Below the pieces are notes generated by a model. It saw nothing but the letters and a program-made list of their open reading frames with translations, searched no databases and was not told the DNA's origin. Shown here piece after piece: positions 1 through 5,152 of a DNA stretch of 5,152 bases. The position numbers and the translations under genes are program-made. The stretch's first letter is position 1. Each line of letters opens with the position of its first letter. Origin of the DNA: Chitinophagaceae bacterium. GTDB taxonomy: Bacteria > Bacteroidota > Bacteroidia > Chitinophagales > Chitinophagaceae. Location: NCBI GenBank assembly GCA_947481355.1, contig CANKGM010000178.1:1-5152 (forward strand), written 5' to 3'.

Positions 1-133
1 CAAGATGAACAATATCTTCAAACAACCAATCCTGTGCTTTTGATGGAACAACTTTACCTAAACCATTATCAGGACTATGAATTAAAATTTTAGTTAATTG
101 GCCTATCTCAGAAGTAATATTAAAATGAAACAT
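1..133 (-). CDS. Arginine deiminase-like / amidinotransferase-superfamily protein, N-terminal fragment (cut by window edge)
   Basis: On the minus strand an ATG at 133 opens 44 codons that stay open to the window edge. The translation begins MFHFNITSEIGQLTKILIHS and continues with PDNGLGKVVPSKAQDWLF, then EDIVHL. The blocks SEIGxLxxxLIHSP, VVPS and WLFEDIVHL match what I know of the start of arginine deiminase-type proteins of Bacteroidota, members of the guanidino-group-modifying superfamily. Those enzymes hydrolyse arginine to citrulline and ammonia or transfer amidino groups. The catalytic Cys, His and Asp/Glu residues lie beyond the edge, so activity and substrate cannot be judged. The start is well fixed: the in-frame codon at 145-143 is a TAA stop and no other start lies between. 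There is no Shine-Dalgarno sequence; the leader is A/T-rich. It points the same way as recQ but is 312 bases downstream of it, so it probably has its own promoter. Family call fairly sure; exact substrate unsure. Confidence 0.75.
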   Translation of the reverse strand, partial: MFHFNITSEIGQLTKILIHSPDNGLGKVVPSKAQDWLFEDIVHL

Positions 134-180
134 ATAAAAAAATTATGTGTCGAGACAAATTGTTAAAAATATCAACAACC

Positions 181-196
181 TATATCAAATGATATA
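181..196. repeat. Inverted repeat upstream of the arginine-deiminase-like gene
   Basis: TATATC and GATATA form a perfect 6-bp inverted repeat around the spacer AAAT. It lies about 50 bases upstream of the minus-strand ATG at 133, a position where a repressor or activator operator would be plausible. The repeat is entirely weakly paired apart from one G-C, so chance occurrence in AT-rich DNA is a real alternative. The repeat is seen directly; any regulatory role is inference. Confidence 0.35.
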
Positions 197-237
197 AACT
201 GTTAGCATGAGACATTTCGCGGATGATTAAATTCTAT

Positions 238-321
238 GGGCTATTGAACCCTGTTGTGAAGACAGTATAAATTGAAAAGCTAATAATCAGGCATCGGGTT
301 CAAACCCGCATATATCCATGC
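238..321. other. Possible structured RNA segment (alternative hairpins), family unknown
   Basis: TTGAACCC at 244-251 is exactly complementary to GGGTTCAA at 296-303. The second octamer is also part of a local inverted repeat, CGGGTT-CA-AACCCG at 295-308, so the two pairings are mutually exclusive. Inside the long-range loop, CTGT (251-254) and ACAG (262-265) can pair. Just downstream, GCAT (308-311) can pair with ATGC (318-321), and GCAT at 291-294 could pair with the same ATGC. The segment is richer in G and C than its surroundings, as structured RNAs often are in AT-rich genomes. I recognise no Rfam family, cannot tell the strand, and see no clear promoter or terminator for it. A decayed sequence remnant or chance are alternatives. 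Confidence 0.3.
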
Positions 322-385
322 AAAGTGACACGGTCGGTGAGAGAGTAACAAATTCGCCTTCATGATTGCAAGTTAAAAGATTATT

Positions 386-401
386 GCTAAATATATTTAG
401 C
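386..401 (-). terminator. 16-bp perfect palindrome downstream of recQ, possible weak terminator
   Basis: GCTAAATATATTTAGC is a perfect palindrome that as RNA would form a hairpin with a six-base stem and a TATA loop. It begins 44 bases beyond the recQ stop codon on the minus strand and is followed in that direction by AATAATCTTTT. The stem has only two G-C pairs and the T tract is interrupted, so it is a poor intrinsic terminator by standard rules. It could instead be a protein-binding site, or mere AT-rich palindromy. Part of it, ATATATTTA, recurs directly at 406-414. Confidence 0.35.
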
Positions 402-445
402 CAAGATATATTTAATAATAACTTAATAAAAAACGACTATGCTAT

Positions 446-2707
446 CTAAATACCAAAATCACACAAAAACTTGATTCGCATAATTTTAAGTTGCTCCCAT
501 TCTAAATCTAAATCGGATAACTCTGATTTGGCCACATCAAGGCTACTTGTTTCACAGCTTTTGAAATACTCTAAAATATCCACTTGATCATCTTCATCAA
601 CCATTTGGTCTATGGCATACCCTAAATTTAGTTTTGTGCCGCTAGCTACAATCGTTTCCATTTCTTCCAACAATTGATCCATTGGTATACCACGACTTTT
701 AGCAATAACGTCTAGAGCCGTTTTTTTATCTACTTGTTGAATTATAAATACTTTATTACCACTCTTGTTTACGATGCTTTTCATTACAAAATCATCCGGC
801 TTCACAATTTCATGTTCATCAACATAAGCCGAGATGACCTCTACAAATTTTTGTCCATAACGCTGCGCTTTACCTTTACTTACCCCGCTAATTTTTTCTA
901 GCTCTTCGAGATTTGTTGGATATTGAATGGACATATCTTCCAATGAACTCTCAAGGAATATAACAAAAGGAGGTAATTTTTTTTCTTTGGCAATCTCCTT
1001 ACGAAGATCCTTCAACATTTCAAATAACTGTACATCGGATGCAGCAGGGATTGACGTATCAGCTACAGCATCTTCATCATCTTCATAGGCATCATCAAAT
1101 GGATTCGTCAACACCAATTGAAATGATACAGGTTTCTTCAAAAAAGCTAAACCAGCTTTCGTGAATTTTAGAACACCATGTTCAGTAATATCTTTTTGAA
1201 GAAATCCTTCAAGAAGCATCATTCGAATTAAGGATAACCAATAATGTTCCGTCTCCTCACTGCCACAGCCAAATACACTCAACTCATCATGCCTATACAT
1301 TTGTATCTGAGGAATCATTCTTCCTATCAATATATTCAACACATAATCCGATGAAAATCGCTCGTCAAGCGCCTTAATAACTTTAAGCAAATGGATGGCA
1401 TTTTGCTTTGCTTCTATACGTTCTTTTGGATGGAGGCAATTATCACAACTACCACAATTCTCAGCAACATATTGCTCTCCAAAATAAGTCATGAGCACTT
1501 TTCGCCTACATTGCCCACTTTCAGCAAAAGCAACCATTTCATCAATAAGTTGTCCACCCACTTCACGTTCACTCAATTGCTTATCGCGCAAAAAATGTTC
1601 AAGCTTGGAAACATCTTTATGAGAATAGTACAAAATACATTTCCCTTCCATTCCATCTCGACCAGCTCTTCCGGTTTCTTGATAATAATTTTCTAAGCTT
1701 TTGGGAATATTATAATGAATTACAAACCGTATGTCTGGCTTGTCAATTCCCATTCCAAAGGCAATGGTGGCAACAATCACCTGAGTATCTTCATTCAAGA
1801 ACTGATCTTGTCGCTCTGCCCTTAACTTACTATCTAGTCCTGCATGATAAGCACATGATTTTATGCCATTCACATTAAGCAAGGCAGCTAGTTCTTCGGT
1901 AGTTTTACGATTTAGCGTATAAATAATTCCGCTTTTCCCTTTATTCTCTTGGATGAATCGAACGATTCCTCTGATCGTTTGATCTTTATTAACCTTCGAA
2001 ATGACTTCATAATGAAGGTTTGGCCTATTAAAAGATGAAATAAAAATATCAGGTTTTCTCAAGCCAAGGTTATAGACAATATCATGCTGTACTTTAGGAG
2101 TTGCAGTGGCGGTTAGCGCAATAACAGGAGCTTTTTCATTGATTTGATCCATCATCTCCCTCAATCTCCTGTACTCCGGTCGAAAATCATGCCCCCACTC
2201 TGAAATACAATGGGCCTCATCAACAGCAAAAAAAGATACATTTAAATCACTAAAAAAATCAATATTCTCTTGTCTGGTCAAGGTTTCCGGGGCAACATAT
2301 AATATTTTGGTCTTACCCGTTTTTAAATCATCCTGCACTTCCTTGATCTCTTTCTTATTTAACGTCGAATTTAAAAAATGGGCTACGTTATCCTTGCTGC
2401 TATACCCTCTAACCAAATCAACCTGATTTTTCATGAGGGCAATCAGGGGAGAAACAACAATTGCACAACCCTCCATGGTCAATGCGGGAAGTTGATAGCA
2501 TAAACTCTTACCACCTCCCGTTGGCATAATTACAAAAGTATCATTGCCCTTGAATAAATTTTGAATAACTACTTCCTGATTACCTCTAAACGCATCAAAA
2601 CCGAAAAACTCCTTTAGCGGAGTTAACAGTTCAGGCAGTTGGACTGAGGAAGTTTTAGCTTTGGTTGATTTTATAGACGATTTTGTAGAGGATTTTACAG
2701 GGGACAT
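446..2707 (-). CDS. recQ: ATP-dependent DNA helicase RecQ
   Basis: This is a superfamily 2, 3'-to-5' DNA helicase acting in recombinational repair and stalled-fork processing in the cytoplasm. It is a complete protein of 753 residues from the ATG at 2707. Visible motifs: Walker A MPTGGGKS (61-68), DEAH box (163-166) followed by the RecQ aromatic loop SEWGHDFRP (169-177), TATAT motif III (199-203), motif V around IVATIAFGMGIDKPDIR (311-327) and motif VI YYQETGRAGRDG (341-352). Four zinc cysteines are at 400, 418, 421 and 424. An RQC winged helix follows (about 430-530), then an acidic linker (about 535-558), an HRDC domain (about 560-630), and a further ~115-residue C-terminal region resembling the helix-turn-helix extension of many Bacteroidota RecQs. 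It is longer than the ~610-residue E. coli enzyme because of that extension. A TTG at 2743 would add 12 residues. The ATG is preferred because the protein then starts with the Ser/Lys-rich tail MSPVKSSTKSS, and no RBS supports the TTG. All key residues are present, so it should be active. Confidence 0.96.
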   Translation of the reverse strand: MSPVKSSTKSSIKSTKAKTSSVQLPELLTPLKEFFGFDAFRGNQEVVIQNLFKGNDTFVIMPTGGGKSLCYQLPALTMEGCAIVVSPLIALMKNQVDLVRGYSSKDNVAHFLNSTLNKKEIKEVQDDLKTGKTKILYVAPETLTRQENIDFFSDLNVSFFAVDEAHCISEWGHDFRPEYRRLREMMDQINEKAPVIALTATATPKVQHDIVYNLGLRKPDIFISSFNRPNLHYEVISKVNKDQTIRGIVRFIQENKGKSGIIYTLNRKTTEELAALLNVNGIKSCAYHAGLDSKLRAERQDQFLNEDTQVIVATIAFGMGIDKPDIRFVIHYNIPKSLENYYQETGRAGRDGMEGKCILYYSHKDVSKLEHFLRDKQLSEREVGGQLIDEMVAFAESGQCRRKVLMTYFGEQYVAENCGSCDNCLHPKERIEAKQNAIHLLKVIKALDERFSSDYVLNILIGRMIPQIQMYRHDELSVFGCGSEETEHYWLSLIRMMLLEGFLQKDITEHGVLKFTKAGLAFLKKPVSFQLVLTNPFDDAYEDDEDAVADTSIPAASDVQLFEMLKDLRKEIAKEKKLPPFVIFLESSLEDMSIQYPTNLEELEKISGVSKGKAQRYGQKFVEVISAYVDEHEIVKPDDFVMKSIVNKSGNKVFIIQQVDKKTALDVIAKSRGIPMDQLLEEMETIVASGTKLNLGYAIDQMVDEDDQVDILEYFKSCETSSLDVAKSELSDLDLEWEQLKIMRIKFLCDFGI

Positions 2708-2768
2708 GGGTAAAATGCAGGCCTTTTTTAATAAAATGATCAATTAACAAGCAAAATCGTGAGTAAAA

Positions 2769-2783
2769 TTGCCAAAATGGCAA
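2769..2783. repeat. 15-bp inverted repeat in the presumed recQ leader
   Basis: TTGCCA-AAA-TGGCAA is a perfect 6-bp inverted repeat with a three-base centre. It lies 62-76 bases upstream of the recQ ATG and just downstream of the proposed recQ transcription start (near 2795), where bound protein would block transcription. The G/C content of the arms makes it stand out from the surrounding AT-rich DNA. It does not match the SOS boxes I know from Proteobacteria or Firmicutes. A small RNA hairpin with a three-base loop is another reading. The repeat is certain; its function is inference. Confidence 0.4.
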
Positions 2784-2801
2784 ATTTTTAAGGTGGCTTA
2801 A

Positions 2802-2809
2802 CAAATTTA
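2802..2809 (-). promoter_or_regulatory. Putative recQ promoter, -7 element
   Basis: On the minus strand this reads TAAATTTG, an exact match to the Bacteroidota -7 consensus TAnnTTTG. Transcription would begin near 2795, giving a leader of about 88 bases. No good -33 TTG is seen at the expected spacing, so the call rests on one element. An 8-mer with six fixed positions occurs by chance fairly often in AT-rich DNA. Confidence 0.4.
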
Positions 2810-2924
2810 CCGATTCTAGGTCAATATTCCTTGTAGTAAATTGGTATATGCCAGGTAAATACATTCTTTAACTTTTCATACCTATATCTAGATTTACAGC
2901 ATTCTCATATATTACATAGTCAGA

Positions 2925-2955
2925 TTTAAAAACATCGATAAATATGGTACTTTTG
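2925..2955 (+). promoter_or_regulatory. Putative kdsD-manC promoter (Bacteroidota type)
   Basis: TACTTTTG at 2948-2955 matches the Bacteroidota -7 element TAnnTTTG exactly. A weak -33 candidate, TTT at 2925-2927, lies 20 bases upstream, within the usual 19-21 spacing, although the G of TTG is missing. The start of transcription would fall near 2962, leaving a leader of about 30 bases before the kdsD ATG. There is no Shine-Dalgarno sequence in that leader, as is usual in this phylum. Confidence 0.6.
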
Positions 2956-2992
2956 CCATGCTAAATTAATCCTGATTCTATAACTACTTTCC

Positions 2993-3958
2993 ATGCAAAG
3001 ACAATCCATTCAGGATATAGCTAAAAACACCCTTACACTTGAGGCTAATTCAATATTGGCATTAACATCATATATAGACAATGAATTTGAAACAATCATT
3101 GGACTAATACACCAACTTACGGGCCGGCTAGTAATCAGTGGAATTGGTAAAAGTGCCATCATCGGACATAAAATTGTAGCAACGTTAAATAGCACGGGAA
3201 CACCTTCGATTTTTATGCATGCAGCTGATGCAATTCATGGCGACCTTGGAATGATTCAAGAGGATGATATCTTATTATTAATTTCCAAAAGTGGAGAAAG
3301 CCCGGAAATCAAAGTATTGACGACCCTGATTAAAAATTTGGGAAATCCCCTGATTGCCATGGTTGGAAACATCAATTCTTCTCTTGCAAAAGACGCCAAC
3401 TATCTATTGAATACTACCGTAAGCCAAGAAGCATGCCCTAATAACCTAGCACCAACATCAAGTACAACTGCTCAATTAGCAATGGGGGATGCCATGGCAG
3501 TTTGCTTAATGGAATTAAAAGGGTTTACAGCAAATGACTTTGCAAAGTATCACCCAGGTGGCACTTTGGGTAAAAAACTATACCTAAGGGTTTCAGACCT
3601 CAGTAAAATGAATAAAAAACCCCAGGTAAAAGAACAAAGTAGTCTGAAAGAGGTAATCATGGAAATTACAAATAAGCGCTTGGGATTAACTGCCGTATTA
3701 AACGAAAGTGAATCATTAACAGGGGTGATTACTGATGGAGATTTAAGAAGAATGTTAGAAAAAAGCAGTGACCTTGAATTAACATTAGCAAAAGATATAA
3801 TGAGTCTTGATCCAAAAACAATTGAAGGGGATGCACTGGCTGTAGATGCATTAGCCAAAATGAAAAAAAATAACATAACCCAACTTCTTGTCATAGAAAA
3901 CGGCACCTATACCGGAGTCATTCACCTTCATGATTTAATCAAAGAAGGACTTATCTAA
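2993..3958 (+). CDS. kdsD: D-arabinose-5-phosphate isomerase (KpsF/GutQ family, SIS plus two CBS domains)
   Basis: The enzyme interconverts ribulose-5-phosphate and arabinose-5-phosphate, the first committed step towards CMP-Kdo for the LPS inner core; it acts in the cytoplasm. The 321 residues match the family's usual length. An N-terminal SIS domain (about 30-170) carries GIGKS (50-54), HGDLGM (82-87), SKSGESPE (98-105), CPNNLAPTSSTT (148-159) and YHPGGTLGKK (186-195). Lys53, His82, Glu105 and His187 align, with a constant offset of six, with the active-site residues I recall for E. coli KdsD (Lys59, His88, Glu111, His193). Two CBS repeats follow: about 200-258 (LTGVITDGDLRRML) and 265-321 (YTGVIHLHDLIKEG). 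The ATG at 2993 is the first one fitting the family N-terminus. manC starts ten bases after the stop, so the two are probably co-transcribed, and recQ is divergent. GutQ-like paralogues have the same architecture, so the precise physiological role (Kdo versus capsule) is inferred. Confidence 0.94.
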   Translation: MQRQSIQDIAKNTLTLEANSILALTSYIDNEFETIIGLIHQLTGRLVISGIGKSAIIGHKIVATLNSTGTPSIFMHAADAIHGDLGMIQEDDILLLISKSGESPEIKVLTTLIKNLGNPLIAMVGNINSSLAKDANYLLNTTVSQEACPNNLAPTSSTTAQLAMGDAMAVCLMELKGFTANDFAKYHPGGTLGKKLYLRVSDLSKMNKKPQVKEQSSLKEVIMEITNKRLGLTAVLNESESLTGVITDGDLRRMLEKSSDLELTLAKDIMSLDPKTIEGDALAVDALAKMKKNNITQLLVIENGTYTGVIHLHDLIKEGLI

Positions 3959-3968
3959 ATTTATACTT

Positions 3969-5054
3969 ATGATGAACAAAAATCACTATGTAGCGATTAT
4001 GGCAGGTGGAATTGGAAGCCGTTTTTGGCCAATGAGTAGAACAGCGTACCCAAAACAATTTCTTGATATATTAAACACAGGAAAAACATTAATTCAAGAA
4101 ACCTATGAACGATTCTCAAAATTCATACCCTCAGAAAATATCTTTATCGTAACCTCTGAGGAATATGTTCCTATTGTTACTAAGCAACTGCCTCATATCC
4201 CAATAAACAATATTGTTGCTGAACCTTCAAGAAAAAATACGGCACCCTGTGTAGCCTATATTTCATATAAACTTAGTAAAATAAATGAAAAAGGTTCATT
4301 AATCTGCGCTCCAGCAGATCACCTAATAAAGGATGAAACTGCTTTCACCAAAGTATGTCTTGAAGCATTAAGTTTTGTAGGACATCATAAAGCACTCGTT
4401 ACCCTGGGTATAAAACCCACTCACCCAAATACAGGTTACGGCTATATTCAATTCGAACAACAACCTGCAAGTGACAATGTATATAAAGTAAAAACATTCA
4501 CAGAGAAACCCGACAAAGAACTGGCAAAAACATTTGTATCTAGTGGGGAGTTCCTCTGGAATGCAGGAATTTTTGCTTGGCAAATAGATAATATTATTAC
4601 CGCATTTGAAAAATACCTTCCTGAAATTGCTGAAGTATTTGAAGCTGAAAAATCAAATTTCAATACACCAAATGAAAAGGAAGCCATTGAAAGAATATAT
4701 CCCCAGTGTACCAATATTTCTATTGACTATGGAATCATGGAAAAAGCAGATAATGTTTACATTATTCCATCAAGCTTTGGTTGGAGTGATCTAGGTACTT
4801 GGAACTCAGCACATGATAACATGAGTAAAGATTATCTAGGAAATGCAGTGGCAGGCAATGATGTTATCGTAATTGATGCTACTCAAAACATGGTGCATGT
4901 TCCAAACGACAAATTAGTTATCCTTCAAGGAATGGATGAATATATTGTAGTAGATACAAAAGACGTACTACTCATTTGTAAAAAAGATAAAGAGCAAGAG
5001 ATAAAACAATATGTAGCTGAAGTAAAACGAAATAAAGGCGATAAATTTTTATAG
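3969..5054 (+). CDS. manC: Mannose-1-phosphate guanylyltransferase (GDP-mannose pyrophosphorylase), single-domain
   Basis: It makes GDP-mannose and pyrophosphate from GTP and mannose-1-phosphate in the cytoplasm, the donor for mannosyl units and the precursor of GDP-fucose and GDP-rhamnose used in O-antigen, capsule or glycoprotein glycans. The 361-residue protein is a GT-A-fold sugar nucleotidyltransferase. The signature loop is AGGIGSRFWPMSR (12-24) with PKQF (28-31). Further motifs are EPSRKNTAP (85-93), PADHLI (115-120), TGYGYI (155-160), FTEKP (177-181), FLWNAGIF (195-202), SIDYGIMEK (251-259) and GWSDLGTW (271-278). A short beta-helix-like tail follows. The C-terminal cupin phosphomannose isomerase domain of the ~480-residue bifunctional type is absent, so mannose-6-phosphate isomerase must come from another gene. 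Two adjacent ATGs (3969 and 3972) are both possible starts, and neither has a Shine-Dalgarno sequence. It lies 10 bases after kdsD. Confidence 0.95.
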   Translation: MMNKNHYVAIMAGGIGSRFWPMSRTAYPKQFLDILNTGKTLIQETYERFSKFIPSENIFIVTSEEYVPIVTKQLPHIPINNIVAEPSRKNTAPCVAYISYKLSKINEKGSLICAPADHLIKDETAFTKVCLEALSFVGHHKALVTLGIKPTHPNTGYGYIQFEQQPASDNVYKVKTFTEKPDKELAKTFVSSGEFLWNAGIFAWQIDNIITAFEKYLPEIAEVFEAEKSNFNTPNEKEAIERIYPQCTNISIDYGIMEKADNVYIIPSSFGWSDLGTWNSAHDNMSKDYLGNAVAGNDVIVIDATQNMVHVPNDKLVILQGMDEYIVVDTKDVLLICKKDKEQEIKQYVAEVKRNKGDKFL

Positions 5055-5066
5055 AACTATATAGTT
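5055..5066. repeat. 12-bp perfect palindrome immediately after manC
   Basis: AACTATATAGTT starts at the base after the manC stop codon. It is a perfect palindrome but has only two G-C pairs and no T tract directly after it; a T run occurs at about 5091-5096, too far for a classical terminator. CTATA at 5057-5061 could also pair with TATAG at 5072-5076. A weak 3'-end structure, an operator for a following gene, or chance are all possible. Confidence 0.3.
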
Positions 5067-5120
5067 GAAAATATAGTCAAAGTATATCCCTTTTTTGAAT
5101 TTTAGTATATGCAATAAGTA

Positions 5121-5152
5121 ATGATGATGAATCCGATTAATTCTAAACTACC
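5121..5152 (+). CDS. Possible start of another plus-strand gene, cut by window edge
   Basis: Three consecutive ATG codons at 5121, 5124 and 5127 open a frame reading MMMNPINSKL that continues to the window edge without a stop. The doubled ATG resembles the manC start. The position, 66 bases after manC on the same strand, suits another member of a surface-sugar gene group. Ten codons are too few to identify a family or even to be sure it is coding, and there is no Shine-Dalgarno sequence to support it. Confidence 0.3.
   Translation, partial: MMMNPINSKL

Larger units (their letters stand above)
134..445. other. Intergenic region without a convincing gene; several inverted repeats
   Basis: This 312-base stretch separates the recQ stop codon from the start of the arginine-deiminase-like gene. 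All frames are broken by stops; the longest open stretches I found are under 30 codons with no RBS or recognisable family. From about 215 to 360 the base composition is visibly richer in G and C than the flanks, and the segment contains complementary octamers (244-251 with 296-303) and a 14-base inverted repeat at 295-308. Other repeats are TATATC-AAAT-GATATA at 181-196 and a 16-base palindrome at 386-401. A weak minus-strand promoter for the arginine-deiminase-like gene may lie near 155-188 (TTG at 188-186 and a degenerate ATTTG-ending -7 element), but it does not match the consensus well. I could not assign the region to a known RNA family. Confidence 0.6.

Noticed and set aside
223..270. 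15-codon plus-strand ORF MIKFYGLLNPVVKTV
   Set aside because: Too short to support, with no translation signal and no nearby gene it could serve as a leader peptide for on the plus strand.
291..319. tRNA-like T-arm on the plus strand (GGTTCAAACC core followed by a CCA at 316-318)
   Set aside because: With the T-loop in standard register only two stem pairs form and the next are G-G and C-C clashes. No matching 5' acceptor strand, D-arm or anticodon arm is found within 70-90 bases upstream, so it is not a functional tRNA.
280..363. 27-codon minus-strand ORF starting MKANLLLSHRPCHF
   Set aside because: No RBS or promoter, no recognisable family, and it overlaps the inverted-repeat segment. 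An ORF of this length is expected by chance.
1391..1696. 101-codon plus-strand ORF inside recQ
   Set aside because: It is antisense to the zinc-binding and helicase motif VI region of recQ, whose conserved motifs are intact in the opposite strand. Its Ile/Thr/Phe-rich composition is typical of a shadow frame.
2708..2743. TTG at 2743 as the recQ start (765 residues)
   Set aside because: The 12 extra codons add no conserved sequence. TTG starts are rare, and the ATG at 2707 lies directly before the typical Ser/Lys-rich N-terminus.
2655..2864. 69-codon minus-strand ORF overlapping the recQ 5' end
   Set aside because: It overlaps the recQ start in another frame and covers the promoter region. 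It shows no family resemblance and no initiation signal.
5055..5097. Intrinsic terminator after manC
   Set aside because: The palindrome is weak and the T run at 5091-5096 is about 25 bases beyond it, so the stem-plus-T-tract geometry is not met.
1..5152. Mobile element, CRISPR array, toxin-antitoxin or defence system
   Set aside because: No transposase or integrase sequence, no regularly spaced repeats, no paired small ORFs and no defence-gene motifs. The genes are ordinary repair and envelope-sugar functions with uniform composition.

Overview
This 5.15-kb window is AT-rich (roughly 35-38% GC by eye) and looks like a chromosomal housekeeping and envelope locus of a member of the Bacteroidota, most likely a Sphingobacteria or Flavobacteria relative. 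The reasons are: protein-family character (a RecQ with zinc, RQC, HRDC and an extra C-terminal winged-helix-like region; the N-terminus of an arginine-deiminase-type protein of the form common in this phylum); no convincing Shine-Dalgarno sequences at any of the starts; and sequences matching the Bacteroidota -7 promoter element TAnnTTTG upstream of the two divergent genes. The assignment is an inference from these traits, not a database result.

Layout, left to right. Bases 1-133 (minus strand) hold the first 44 codons of an arginine-deiminase/amidinotransferase-superfamily gene that runs off the left edge. Bases 134-445 contain no convincing gene. They hold several short inverted repeats and a segment (about 215-360) that is more GC-rich than its surroundings and can fold in alternative ways. 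Bases 446-2707 (minus strand) encode a complete RecQ DNA helicase. Bases 2708-2992 are a divergent promoter region, with one TAnnTTTG-like element facing each way and a 15-bp inverted repeat in the presumed recQ leader. Bases 2993-3958 (plus) encode a complete SIS-CBS-CBS arabinose-5-phosphate isomerase (KdsD/KpsF). Ten bases later, 3969-5054 (plus) encode a single-domain mannose-1-phosphate guanylyltransferase (ManC). The last 98 bases hold a 12-bp palindrome and possibly the first codons of another plus-strand gene.

How the genes fit together. kdsD and manC almost certainly share a transcript. They supply two sugar precursors for the cell surface: arabinose-5-phosphate for Kdo (the inner core of LPS) and GDP-mannose for mannose, fucose or rhamnose-type residues of O-antigen, capsule or glycoproteins. 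recQ is a divergent DNA-repair helicase with no obvious functional link to them. The arginine-deiminase-like gene is an independent catabolic or guanidino-group-modifying enzyme.

I see no mobile element, CRISPR array, defence system or other clearly novel system. The main open question is the noncoding segment between the arginine-deiminase-like gene and recQ.
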